From Candidatus Neomarinimicrobiota bacterium (GTDB lineage Bacteria; Fidelibacterota; Marinisomatia; Marinisomatales; S15-B10): a DNA stretch of 61,711 nt. Of the stretch, positions 51,812 to 60,558 are shown piece after piece (the first letter of the stretch is position 1; the number at the start of each line of letters is the position of its first letter). Made by a program: the position numbers and the translations under genes. The stretch is from NCBI GenBank assembly GCA_012964825.1, contig DTTI01000076.1, positions 1 to 61,711 of the forward strand, given 5' to 3'. The notes beneath the pieces are model-generated. The model was not told the DNA's origin, ran no database searches, and worked only from the letters and a program-made list of their open reading frames with translations.

Positions 51812-53416
51812 ATGACAAAAGCGAGAGCGGGATTAATATCATTTTCAATCATTATTTTTCTCCTGGCTTTTTTTGGTGTTCAGCTGTTCGACGCGGTCTG
51901 GTCTTTTCCCTCTTTTTCACCCATCCCCCTAATGGTACTTATGTTAGTAGGCACCGGAATATTTATTACTGTTTGGCTCGGATTTCCCCAAATCAAACAT
52001 TTGTGGCATGGCGTAAAAGTTACAGGTGGTGTTTATGACAACCCCAATGATGAGGGTGATCTGAATCATTTCCGAGCCCTCACAACAGCCCTATCAGCCA
52101 CAGTTGGGATCGGAAATATTGCAGGGGTTGCAACTGCTCTCTACTACGGAGGTCCTGGCGCCCTTTTCTGGATGTGGGTCACGGCGTTCTTTGGAACTAC
52201 ACTGAAATTCGCGGAATGCTCCCTGGCACTGAAATACAGGCAGATTGGAGATGACGGCCTTACGGCCGGAGGTCCCATGTATACCATTGAGAACGGAATG
52301 GGGCGTCAATGGCGGTGGTTAGCGGTAGCTTTCGCCAGTTTTGCTGTAATTTGTTCCTTCGCTACCGGAAACGCCATTCAATCTTTTACTGTTTCTGACC
52401 AAATCTACTCCGAAGTGGCAACAGTACTTGGTGAAACCCACTTCTTGACATTGAAACACACAGTATGGACAGGATTTGAATTGTCTATAATGCAAGTAAT
52501 CAACGGTCTGGTTCTTTCATCCATCATAGGTCTGGTTATCGTTGGTGGAATTCGCCGTATCGGAAATGTAACCGGTTACCTCGCACCTATCATGGCTGCT
52601 ATTTATGTCACGGCTGCCATAGCTATCCTTATTACGAACTTCTCAGAGATAGGTAAGGGATTTGGAATGGTGGTCTCCATGGCGTTTAATCCACCTGCTG
52701 GAATCGCGGGTGTAGGTGGAGGTGTTCTGATGACAATGTTGTGGGGTATTAAGCGAGGTCTTTATTCAAACGAAGCCGGACAAGGCAGCGCCGCAATCGC
52801 ACACTCTACCGCAAAGACGAAATACCCGATCAGGGAAGGAGCGGTAGCAATGCTTGGACCATTCATCGACACCCTGATAATCTGCACTTTGACTGGAATG
52901 GTCATCATAACAACAGGAGCATGGAAGTATACAGCCTATTTCGTAAGAATGACTGAATCCGATCCTGAAACGATCAGGCTGATTCTTGAAAGTGGAATAT
53001 ATAACGGACACAAACTTCTCAACAGTAGTCTTCTTACATCTTTCGCCTTCAAGGAAGGTTTAAGCTGGCTTTTCCCATACGGGGACAAAATCGTCACCTT
53101 GGCGGTGTTACTTTTTGCCATATCTACGGCTATCAGTTGGTCGTATTACGGGGATCGGAGTGCCAATTATCTGTTCGGAAGTCGCTCTCTGAAAATATAT
53201 AAATGGTTTTTTATACTATTTTTCTTTATCGGCGCAATCGCTGAATTGGAGGCAATCTGGGCATTCGGTGATGCAGCACTTGGGATTATGACATTCCCGA
53301 ATTTGATATCTATCATCATTCTTTCTACCTCACTGAGGAAGATGACCAAGGAATACTTTTCGAAAAAACATCTCACCTACAAGGAACACCTAGCACTTCA
53401 GGACAAAGAAGGGTGA
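51812..53416 (+). CDS. Sodium:alanine/glycine symporter (AGCS family)
   Basis: 534 residues, about eleven membrane helices. Family motifs: GIGNIAGVATALYYGGPGAL, GLTAGGPMYTIENGMG, SNEAGQGSAAIAHSTAKTKY and TAISWSYYGDRSANYLFG. It takes up alanine or glycine with Na+ at the inner membrane, in line with a marine peptide-using organism that also has DPP-IV. ATG 51812 begins the frame. The inositol monophosphatase-like gene follows with a GTGA overlap. Confidence 0.95.
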   Translation: MTKARAGLISFSIIIFLLAFFGVQLFDAVWSFPSFSPIPLMVLMLVGTGIFITVWLGFPQIKHLWHGVKVTGGVYDNPNDEGDLNHFRALTTALSATVGIGNIAGVATALYYGGPGALFWMWVTAFFGTTLKFAECSLALKYRQIGDDGLTAGGPMYTIENGMGRQWRWLAVAFASFAVICSFATGNAIQSFTVSDQIYSEVATVLGETHFLTLKHTVWTGFELSIMQVINGLVLSSIIGLVIVGGIRRIGNVTGYLAPIMAAIYVTAAIAILITNFSEIGKGFGMVVSMAFNPPAGIAGVGGGVLMTMLWGIKRGLYSNEAGQGSAAIAHSTAKTKYPIREGAVAMLGPFIDTLIICTLTGMVIITTGAWKYTAYFVRMTESDPETIRLILESGIYNGHKLLNSSLLTSFAFKEGLSWLFPYGDKIVTLAVLLFAISTAISWSYYGDRSANYLFGSRSLKIYKWFFILFFFIGAIAELEAIWAFGDAALGIMTFPNLISIIILSTSLRKMTKEYFSKKHLTYKEHLALQDKEG

Positions 53417-54192
53417 GTGATAAAGATAAGTTTCTGGAAGTAGCACTAGAGGCCGCTGATAAAGCGGCCTCTTTTATTTCTGAACAAGCCAACAAGACGC
53501 TTAAGATCGACTATAAAGGAACCACTGATCTGGTAACAAATGCAGATGTCGCTTCAGAAAAGATTATTATTGAAACCATCAGAGCGGAGTTTCCTGACCA
53601 TCAGATTCTCACAGAAGAAGCCGGCGGCACCCCAACCGGATCAGGTTTTCTCTGGGTAATCGATCCCATTGATGGCACTACCAACTTTGTTCATGGCTAC
53701 CCCTTTTACGCCGTCTCCGTTGCAGTCTGTGAAGAAGAAAAACCGATTGCCGGGGTGATTAACCATGTTCACTTCGGCGACGTCTACAGTGCCACAGCCG
53801 GCGGAGGTGCTTTCTGTAATGGTGATCCCATTACTGTCTCCACCACTGATTCCCTGAAAAGGGGCCTTTTAGCCACGGGTTTCGCCTATGAGCATGACAA
53901 AATCTGGTCCCGAAATATGGACCTGTTCAGAAACTTCACTGACCTTACACAAGGTGTCCGCCGAGCGGGAGCCGCCTCTCTGGACTTCTGTCACGTTGCC
54001 CGGGGTTGGCTGGACGGTTTTTGGGAATATGAGCTGAACCCGTGGGATATGGCGGCGGGGGCACTCATCGTTCAAGAAGCAGGTGGTTCTGTGACTAAAA
54101 CGGACGGAAGTGACTTTGCGCTGTTCAATCGCGAAGTGCTGGCTTCAAACGGCCACATCCACAGCGCCATGCAGGATCAACTGAAACGCTAG
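53413..54192 (+). CDS. Inositol monophosphatase family protein
   Basis: 259 residues. Metal-binding motifs: ILTEEAGGTP, WVIDPIDGTTNFVHGYPFYA (the DPIDGTTNF signature) and ELNPWDMAAGALIVQEAGG. It dephosphorylates inositol-1-phosphate or similar sugar phosphates; bacterial SuhB-like and histidinol-phosphatase members look alike. The start is GTG 53413, overlapping the symporter stop (GTGA). It ends in a GCTAGC palindrome shared with the stop of the opposing PurL-like gene. Confidence 0.93.
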   Translation: MSDKDKFLEVALEAADKAASFISEQANKTLKIDYKGTTDLVTNADVASEKIIIETIRAEFPDHQILTEEAGGTPTGSGFLWVIDPIDGTTNFVHGYPFYAVSVAVCEEEKPIAGVINHVHFGDVYSATAGGGAFCNGDPITVSTTDSLKRGLLATGFAYEHDKIWSRNMDLFRNFTDLTQGVRRAGAASLDFCHVARGWLDGFWEYELNPWDMAAGALIVQEAGGSVTKTDGSDFALFNREVLASNGHIHSAMQDQLKR

Positions 54193-56042
54193 CCAAAAAT
54201 CTTTTTTCTACCCTCCTTCTGACTCTCAAACAACTTTTCAACTTTCACTTTCAGGAGGTCATTAAACGTAAATATTCCGTTATCGGTAACCCGCCCGATG
54301 GCGGTGCATGGCACACCGGAATTCATACATAGCCGTTCAATCTCGATGATGGACTCTTCAGCCACTGAAATGATTGTCAGGCCCTCTGTTTCACCGAAAA
54401 GGAGTTCATCATTCCTGATCTTGGAACTCATATGAATCCTTGCGCCGAGGCCCGCCCCACCACAGATCAATCCGTGAGCAACCGTAGCAGCAAGACCACC
54501 CGCCGACAGGTGGATTATTGACTTTATAAGCCCAACTTTATTACCCACCAGAACAATTTCCCTCATTTGTCTCTCCGTGGCAAGATCCACCATAGGCACC
54601 GGCCCATTAGCTGAACCCAATTTGAGTCTAGCGTAAACAGAACACCCCAGTTCCCCTCGGTGACTTCCGAGCATCAAAATAAAATCACCGGCGTCCTTGA
54701 AACCTGCTGTCAGTTCCGACGCTGCCGAATCAGACCAACCGGACACAGCCACCGTCAACAGAGGTAAGGCAACATTCTCCGAAAACCACACCCTGGCTGA
54801 ATTGACATTCAGCTGAAAAGCGGCTGCAGCTGTACTAACCCCTTCAGCTATCTCCCGGAAACGGTATTGTTCATTCTCAGTCAATCTTCCCGGGAGATGT
54901 ACGGAAACGGCAGCATGCATGGGAGCTACACCCCCACTCACAATTCTCCGGACCGCTGCAGCAACGGCTGCCTGAGCGCCTCTTTTTGGATCGAGCCAAA
55001 CCAAGTGATCATTGGCTGATATGCTTATAAAACTGCCCGGAACTTCGGCAGCAAGTCGTGAAGCTACCACGCATTCCTCAGTAGCTAAGATAACCAATAG
55101 GGCCGAGTTGAAAGATTTCGACTGTTTAATCTTATTCAAGGTAATACCGGATTGATGCATCAACTCATCCGGTGTTCGGATGTCGGACGGGACTGCTTCC
55201 TCACTGTCAAACAGACTGAAACAGGATACAGGTAAAGAAATGTCAGCTCCGGCAACTCTGAAGACGTTACCCTCGGATATTCTTCCCACAAGTGATGCCG
55301 AAACATTGTGCTTTCGTGCCATTTTCCTGATCTTGTTTTCAGAACCATTTCGGAAGACCACCATGAAAGCTATTTGTCCAACCACTTTTGAAGATTTTCT
55401 GTTGAGGTGCACCCCCATCAGGAAAAGCTTTGCCAGCCTGATAGCTTGCGTTGGCAGATCAGCCTCTTCAACCCGAACCGTGACAATACATTCTTCAACA
55501 TCTCCTAACTCCTGAAGCAAGGGAGTCAACAGACGCTCGCCAGAGGGAGAGTCTAATAGAATCACAGCGTCACCATCGGTAGCTCCTTTGGAGGGCTCTT
55601 CCGGAACTTGATCACCGCTGGAAGCAGCCACGATGACTGAACCAGAAGCATTATCGGTAAACTCAAAGGATACCGGTTCATTTCCCACTGCCTTCGCAGT
55701 ACGACTTACGGTTGTCCTAACGCCACGCTTCTCTGGCCTTGGGGTACGGCAGAGAAGTGATGTCATATGTGGAGTTACTCCCGATGCAATCAGATCATTG
55801 ACAGCTCGGCCCATGACCTCTTCTAAGGCATTAAGAGTGACTGAACCTTTCGACCTGAATAAGTTGGAAAAAGAGATTGGCGCACCGATCTCTTCGCTTG
55901 TGGTCAGAATCTGAGCAAATCTTCGCTGCCTATCAAATTCGGCCCACCTTAGAAGCAGTGACTGCTCCTCATCAGAAGGCTCTCTGCCTAGGGTCGTCCT
56001 CAGATGTTGGTACAGATATCTGGGGAATTTTCTTTGCGTCAT
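54189..56042 (-). CDS. Degenerate PurL-like protein (FGAM synthase paralogue, probably non-catalytic)
   Basis: 617 residues against ~730-760 for small-type PurL. The PurL layout is traceable: N-terminal helix region (LGREPSDEEQSLLLRWAEFD), first AIRS-like half (KGATDGDAVILLDSPSGERL, VSASLVGRISEGNVFRVAGA), second half (DPKRGAQAAVAAAVRRIVSG, LGSHRGELGCSVYARLKLGS, LSAGGLAATVAHGLICGGAG, LLFGETEGLTIISV). Key catalytic stretches are lost: no NHPS...GAATGVGG segment, NFGNP reads HLPGRL, SGNVSLYNE reads SARVWFSEN, and the SDGGL Asp is Ala. It probably does not make FGAM; a structural or regulatory role, or a decaying paralogue, is possible. The reading frame is intact, so it is kept. It lies 3 bp from uvrC on the same strand. 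Confidence 0.75.
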   Translation of the reverse strand: MTQRKFPRYLYQHLRTTLGREPSDEEQSLLLRWAEFDRQRRFAQILTTSEEIGAPISFSNLFRSKGSVTLNALEEVMGRAVNDLIASGVTPHMTSLLCRTPRPEKRGVRTTVSRTAKAVGNEPVSFEFTDNASGSVIVAASSGDQVPEEPSKGATDGDAVILLDSPSGERLLTPLLQELGDVEECIVTVRVEEADLPTQAIRLAKLFLMGVHLNRKSSKVVGQIAFMVVFRNGSENKIRKMARKHNVSASLVGRISEGNVFRVAGADISLPVSCFSLFDSEEAVPSDIRTPDELMHQSGITLNKIKQSKSFNSALLVILATEECVVASRLAAEVPGSFISISANDHLVWLDPKRGAQAAVAAAVRRIVSGGVAPMHAAVSVHLPGRLTENEQYRFREIAEGVSTAAAAFQLNVNSARVWFSENVALPLLTVAVSGWSDSAASELTAGFKDAGDFILMLGSHRGELGCSVYARLKLGSANGPVPMVDLATERQMREIVLVGNKVGLIKSIIHLSAGGLAATVAHGLICGGAGLGARIHMSSKIRNDELLFGETEGLTIISVAEESIIEIERLCMNSGVPCTAIGRVTDNGIFTFNDLLKVKVEKLFESQKEGRKKIFG

Positions 56043-56045
56043 GAT

Positions 56046-57893
56046 CTATAATTCAATCGCCATTTCTCGTCGAGCTGTCTTGATGATCTTTGTTGCCAAT
56101 GGCAGTGCCACGCCTATTTTGTTCTTGATTTCTGAGGGTGAAGCCTGAGCTATTGTTTCCAGATCCTGAAACTTGTCGTAAAGCTTTTTTCGGGTGATCG
56201 GACCCACCCCTTTTACATCGTCAAATAGTGATTTGGTAGCCGATTTTGAACGCCGCTGTCGATGAAAAGAGACAGCGAACCGGTGTGCCTCATCACGAAT
56301 TCGCCTTAGTAGAATAAGTCCCGGTGAGGCCTTCGAAACGGACTGAGGGTCAGAATAGTCCGGCAGGAACACCTCTTCCAGCCGTTTCGCCAAAGCAGCC
56401 ACCGGTATGTAGCTTAGACCCAGTTCCTTTAGTGCACTCACAGCCATACTAAGTTGCCCCTTCCCACCGTCGATTAGAATAAGATCCGGAAAAGCAGTTT
56501 GCTCACTCTTTAGCCGTGAGTAGCGCCGGTGGACCACTTCCCGCATCATGGCGAAGTCGTCAACACCTTCAATAGTTTTGATCTTGAACTTTCGGTAATC
56601 ACTCTTTTTTGGGTTCCCATCCACAAAACTGACCATACTCCCCACCGGATGCTTCCCCTGAATGTTTGAAATGTCAAATGCCTCAATTTTCCGCGGAGGC
56701 ACAGCAAGATGGAGGTCTTCCTGCAACTGGCTCACCATTTTCGGAATTAACTCCCTTCGACGTTTTCGTTTTCTAAGTTGTTCGCTAAGTAGTAGGTCAG
56801 CGTTCTGACGAGTAATTCTTAGTAGCCTCGCTTTTTCACCCCTTTGAGGCACAACAAATTTTAATCGCTTTTCCCGTTTCGATTCGAGCCAGCTAGTGAG
56901 AGTCTCCTCGTCTTCCGGCCTGGCCGGCACCACGATCTCACCGGGGACGAAATGGGTGATGAGGTAGAATTGTCGGATAAAATCGGAAACCATCCGCTCC
57001 ATGGTCTCATCATCCACACCCATGAGAAATACTTTTTCCCGTCCCACAATCCTGCCGCCGCGAATGCGGACAACCACACCGCAGGCGTCATTACCTTCAT
57101 CGGCAATAGCTATTACATCCCGGTCCTCAAAGGAAGCGGTCGCCTTGTTCTGCCGTTTTGTATAAGCCTCTATCGATTGCAACTGATCCCTGTAAACGGC
57201 CGCCTCTTCGTAACGCCTATTGCTGGCCGCCAAATCCATCCGCTCTTTCAGGCTTTTTCGTATGCCAGACGTCTGACCGTGCAGGAACCGGATAACGTTG
57301 CAGATCATCTCCTGATAGGCTTCTTCAGTTACCAGCCCTTCACATGGACCTTGGCATTTCTTGATATGGTAGTCGAGGCAGATCGAATACCGTTTCGCTA
57401 AGATTGTTGCGCTGTTTAGTTTATAGTCGCAACTCCGAATGGGAAATATCTTGTGAAGAACTTTTAAGGTCCGACGGAGGTCTCTAACATCGGTAAAGGG
57501 GCCAAAGTATTTCGAACTGTCATGAATAAGTTTTCTGGTAATGAAAACCTGTGGATATGGCTCATTAGTAATTCTGATATATGGAAATGACTTGTCATCT
57601 CTCAAGAGAACATTGTAATGAGGCATCTGCTCCTTTATAAGATTTGCCTCTGTCAAAAGCGCTTCCACTTCACTGCCTGTAACGATCCACTCAAGGTTTT
57701 TTGCCTTGCGTAACAGGGAGTTGATTTTTAGTGAATGATTCGCACTTTTGTGAAAATAACTTCGAACACGATTGGTCAGCACTTTTGCTTTCCCGATGTA
57801 GAGCGTCTTCCCTTTACCATCTTTAAACAGATAAACTCCGGGCTTCCGAGGTAGCTGCGATAATTTTTCCTGGATTGTGTCGGTTACAGACAT
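56046..57893 (-). CDS. uvrC: UvrABC excinuclease subunit C
   Basis: 615 residues from ATG 57893; the frame is open to TTG 57932 but family members start just before the PGVYLF motif. Order: GIY-YIG nuclease domain (GVYLFKDGKGKTLYIGKAKV), Cys-containing loop (CLDYHIKKCQGPCEG), UVR motif (NRRYEEAAVYRDQLQSIEAY), RNase H-like nuclease domain (EAFDISNIQGKHPVGSMVSF, DLILIDGGKGQLSMAVSALK) and the helix-hairpin-helix end (VKGVGPITRKKLYDKFQDLE). It makes both incisions in nucleotide excision repair. Confidence 0.96.
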   Translation of the reverse strand: MSVTDTIQEKLSQLPRKPGVYLFKDGKGKTLYIGKAKVLTNRVRSYFHKSANHSLKINSLLRKAKNLEWIVTGSEVEALLTEANLIKEQMPHYNVLLRDDKSFPYIRITNEPYPQVFITRKLIHDSSKYFGPFTDVRDLRRTLKVLHKIFPIRSCDYKLNSATILAKRYSICLDYHIKKCQGPCEGLVTEEAYQEMICNVIRFLHGQTSGIRKSLKERMDLAASNRRYEEAAVYRDQLQSIEAYTKRQNKATASFEDRDVIAIADEGNDACGVVVRIRGGRIVGREKVFLMGVDDETMERMVSDFIRQFYLITHFVPGEIVVPARPEDEETLTSWLESKREKRLKFVVPQRGEKARLLRITRQNADLLLSEQLRKRKRRRELIPKMVSQLQEDLHLAVPPRKIEAFDISNIQGKHPVGSMVSFVDGNPKKSDYRKFKIKTIEGVDDFAMMREVVHRRYSRLKSEQTAFPDLILIDGGKGQLSMAVSALKELGLSYIPVAALAKRLEEVFLPDYSDPQSVSKASPGLILLRRIRDEAHRFAVSFHRQRRSKSATKSLFDDVKGVGPITRKKLYDKFQDLETIAQASPSEIKNKIGVALPLATKIIKTARREMAIEL

Positions 57894-58022
57894 TAGAGCA
57901 AATTCAGAGTTCAGTGCCCCAAATTTACCCAATCAGAACCTGAAGCCCATAAAGGTCAACGGCAAGCAGATTGGACCTTGTCATCTTGAGCCCATCGAAG
58001 GATGACGGGTTTTGGACGGTGT

Positions 58023-58430
58023 TCACTCGGGCCTTTCGGCCAACTCTACCAATACGCCACCGGCACTTTCGGGATGGATAAAGATTATCCTGTAACCCTC
58101 CGCACCCACTTTAGGTTCGTCATTGATGAGGCGAATCCCATTCACCTTCAGTTCAGCCGTCGCCGCAACAATATCATCTACCTGGAGGCAGATGTGGTGG
58201 ATCCCCTTACCCTGTTTTTCGAGGAATCCTTTAATGGATGAAACTTCTCCAAGTTCCGCCAAAAGCTCAATCTTTCCCCTCCCAGTATCGTATATGTCCG
58301 TAGTCACACCTTCGTGCGGAACGTCTTCCATGACACTCCGGTTGATACCAAGGATGTACCTCCAGAAAGGAGCATCCTTGTCGATCTCATCGGTGGCGAT
58401 GGCCACGTGTTCTATACCAAGAATCCTCAC
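58023..58430 (-). CDS. Methylmalonyl-CoA epimerase-like VOC protein
   Basis: 135 residues, a vicinal-oxygen-chelate fold. Metal ligands: His in GIEHVAIATDEI, His in GIHHICLQVDDI and Glu in AGGVLVELAERPE at the C-terminus. This arrangement and length match methylmalonyl-CoA epimerase, which interconverts the R and S forms in propionate breakdown. GTG 58430 overlaps the stop of the DgcA-like gene (GTGA). No mutase is adjacent, so the annotation is by family only; another VOC activity in the D-amino-acid cluster is possible. Confidence 0.82.
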   Translation of the reverse strand: MRILGIEHVAIATDEIDKDAPFWRYILGINRSVMEDVPHEGVTTDIYDTGRGKIELLAELGEVSSIKGFLEKQGKGIHHICLQVDDIVAATAELKVNGIRLINDEPKVGAEGYRIIFIHPESAGGVLVELAERPE

Positions 58431-59440
58431 TCTTTCAGATTAACACCGAGTCCAGAACCTTCCGGGAGGACTAGCATACCGTCTACAACTTTCACACCAT
58501 CGAAAGGGTCATTTGATGTAAGAATATTTCCATCGAGATCGGCGTAATCCACCAGAGGAGACAGGATGGCGGCAGCGGTGATGGCAATAGATGTTTCTAC
58601 CATGCATCCGAGCATGATCTTCATATTGCGCTCTCTAGCCATCTGAATCATTTTGTGTGCTTCCCGTAGACCACCGCATTTCATCAGTTTAATGTTGATG
58701 CCATCGAAGGCGTCAGAGATTGGAGGAATGTCTCCGGAATCGATACAATTCTCATCAGCAACCAATTCCAATGGTGAATACTCCCGGAGTTTTACTGTGT
58801 CGTCCAGATTATCCGCCGGGAGCGGTTGCTCTACAAATTCTACGTTCCGTTCAGCAAGCCAGTCACACATTTTCTTTCCCTCTTCCAGATCCCATCCTTC
58901 GTTGGCGTCCACACGAATCAACTTGTCGGTGACATCACGCAAAGCGTTAATGATCTCCTTGTCGTTATCGCTTCCGAGCTTCACTTTAAGTAGAGGATAC
59001 TCTTCAGCTTCCATCACCTTTTCCCTGATCTTCTCCCGGTCATCAATACCGATAGTGAAGGATGTCATACACGCCTTACTAGGGTCAGCACCAAAGTGAT
59101 CTGTGGCCGCGGTGTTATTCAGCTTGCCGTAAAGGTCGTGCAAAGCGAGATCAAAGGCAGCTTCCAGTGACCGCATACCATTAGCCTTAGGAAGTGCGGC
59201 ATCCAGCCAGTCATCGAGAGAATCGTTCACCGACAACTCATCAAACGAAAGTGAATTGAGATGCTTAACAATTATTAGTGCATCTTCATCATAGCGGTCT
59301 GACGGGGCCGCCTCACCAACGCCCGTAAAACCATCTTTTGTGAAGTAAACCAGTACTACATCCACCATATCCTCAGAGCCCCGGGCTATTGTAAAGCGGT
59401 GCTTTAACTCAAGTCTGTATGTGGAGTAATGGAAATTCAT
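58427..59440 (-). CDS. Enolase-superfamily epimerase, DgcA-like (N-acetyl-D-Glu racemase / dipeptide epimerase family)
   Basis: 337 residues. MLE/dipeptide-epimerase motifs: LLKVKLGSDNDKE (KxK catalytic Lys), IRVDANEGWDLE, FVEQPLPADN and VADENCID (three metal ligands), and GINIKLMKCGGLREA (second catalytic Lys). Members epimerise L-Ala-D/L-Glu and similar dipeptides; DgcA members racemise N-acetyl-D-glutamate. The gene directly upstream (59437-60465, ATGA overlap) is a DUF1611/DgcN-like protein, the known partner of DgcA, so the D-glutamate route is favoured over dipeptides. N-terminus: FHYSTYRLELKHRFTIARGS. Confidence 0.85.
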   Translation of the reverse strand: MNFHYSTYRLELKHRFTIARGSEDMVDVVLVYFTKDGFTGVGEAAPSDRYDEDALIIVKHLNSLSFDELSVNDSLDDWLDAALPKANGMRSLEAAFDLALHDLYGKLNNTAATDHFGADPSKACMTSFTIGIDDREKIREKVMEAEEYPLLKVKLGSDNDKEIINALRDVTDKLIRVDANEGWDLEEGKKMCDWLAERNVEFVEQPLPADNLDDTVKLREYSPLELVADENCIDSGDIPPISDAFDGINIKLMKCGGLREAHKMIQMARERNMKIMLGCMVETSIAITAAAILSPLVDYADLDGNILTSNDPFDGVKVVDGMLVLPEGSGLGVNLKE

Positions 59441-60465
59441 CCAAGCTTTGATAAAAGGCCATCAATAACTTGATCCCCACCGAATCGAACCAGGTCCACA
59501 GCAGGAATTCCATATTTGTCACTGTAGTTTTGAATTGTGGTTTTGGCCTGATCTTCGCTCTCAGTATGTGTGATAAGGCTAAGTCCCATGACCTCGCACG
59601 GTTTGAATATTTGGACGAGACGGACATAAATATCCATCACCTCTTTGAAGTCTGCCATAGGATGTTCAAATGTATCAATATCCCTAGCCGGCTCATGACA
59701 CATCAAAAGCATATCCGGCATGGTGCCGTGCAAAAGTCCCAGCGTAACGCCGGAATAGGCCATGTGAGAAATGCTACCCTGCCCTTCCACAACAATGAGA
59801 TCCACATCATCCCCTACACGGTCAATTTCAGCCTCAATTGAACCAGCCTCAAAATCACTCACGATGGCATCCACCGCAACACCGAATCCGCCTAGAAGTA
59901 TCCCCGTCTGTCCGGTTCCTACAAAGGCAACTTTCTTTCCCTTCTCTTCTAATTGCCGCTTCAACTCCCATGCCGCCGTCATTTTACCGGTGTCACAATC
60001 GTCCCCGACTGTCAAAAGGGTGGGTGTTTTTCGAGTGCGCCAAGTTCCTTCTGAGAACGGCAGTGGCGACGGCGGTTTCCTTAAATCGGTGATGCTGACA
60101 CCATGTTTATCAGCCAGCGGAGCAAACTCTTCATCCTCAGAAAGGAAAGCATGTAAACCGCAAATCACATTAATCCCGCTTTCAATGGACTCACGCACGC
60201 ATTGTCGCATGTTGTCTGGCAAAAAACCACCTTGAGTAGCGACCCCCACTACAAGCGTGTCGGGATTGAAATCCATCGCCTCTTCGAATGAACCCACAAC
60301 AGGCGTATCGCCGCCCAGTTTTATGACCTCATTCGTCGTTTTCCCGGCGTTCTCTGAATCTATACAGCAGACCACTTCCTCAGGCCTGTATCGCAACAGA
60401 GCATTGGCAGTTTTGGCATAGAGAAAATCAAACCTGCCTTCTACAAGTGCAGCATACCGTTTCAC
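59437..60465 (-). CDS. DUF1611 protein, DgcN-like (D-glutamate N-acetyltransferase family)
   Basis: 342 residues. N-terminal Rossmann-like domain (KTANALLRYRPEEVVCCIDS, DTLVVGVATQGGFLPDNMRQ); C-terminal DUF1611 domain with a P-loop-like motif (LLTVGDDCDTGKMTAAWEL), GQTGILLGGFGVAVDAIVSD, VEGQGSISHMAYSGVTLGLL and GVMGLSLITHTE-like ends. DgcN of marine Pseudoalteromonas acetylates D-glutamate, which DgcA then converts to the L form. The adjacent overlapping DgcA-like gene supports the same pathway here. DUF1611 was earlier annotated as an NAD-dependent epimerase, so transferred names vary. ATG 60465. Confidence 0.85.
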   Translation of the reverse strand: MKRYAALVEGRFDFLYAKTANALLRYRPEEVVCCIDSENAGKTTNEVIKLGGDTPVVGSFEEAMDFNPDTLVVGVATQGGFLPDNMRQCVRESIESGINVICGLHAFLSEDEEFAPLADKHGVSITDLRKPPSPLPFSEGTWRTRKTPTLLTVGDDCDTGKMTAAWELKRQLEEKGKKVAFVGTGQTGILLGGFGVAVDAIVSDFEAGSIEAEIDRVGDDVDLIVVEGQGSISHMAYSGVTLGLLHGTMPDMLLMCHEPARDIDTFEHPMADFKEVMDIYVRLVQIFKPCEVMGLSLITHTESEDQAKTTIQNYSDKYGIPAVDLVRFGGDQVIDGLLSKLG

Positions 60466-60558
60466 GGTAATCTCCCGGTTAAAAACATATTAATCTATCT
60501 TCCCACTGTCTCACACGGACATGATGGTAATAAGGCAGGGAGAGATGAGCAACAGAAA

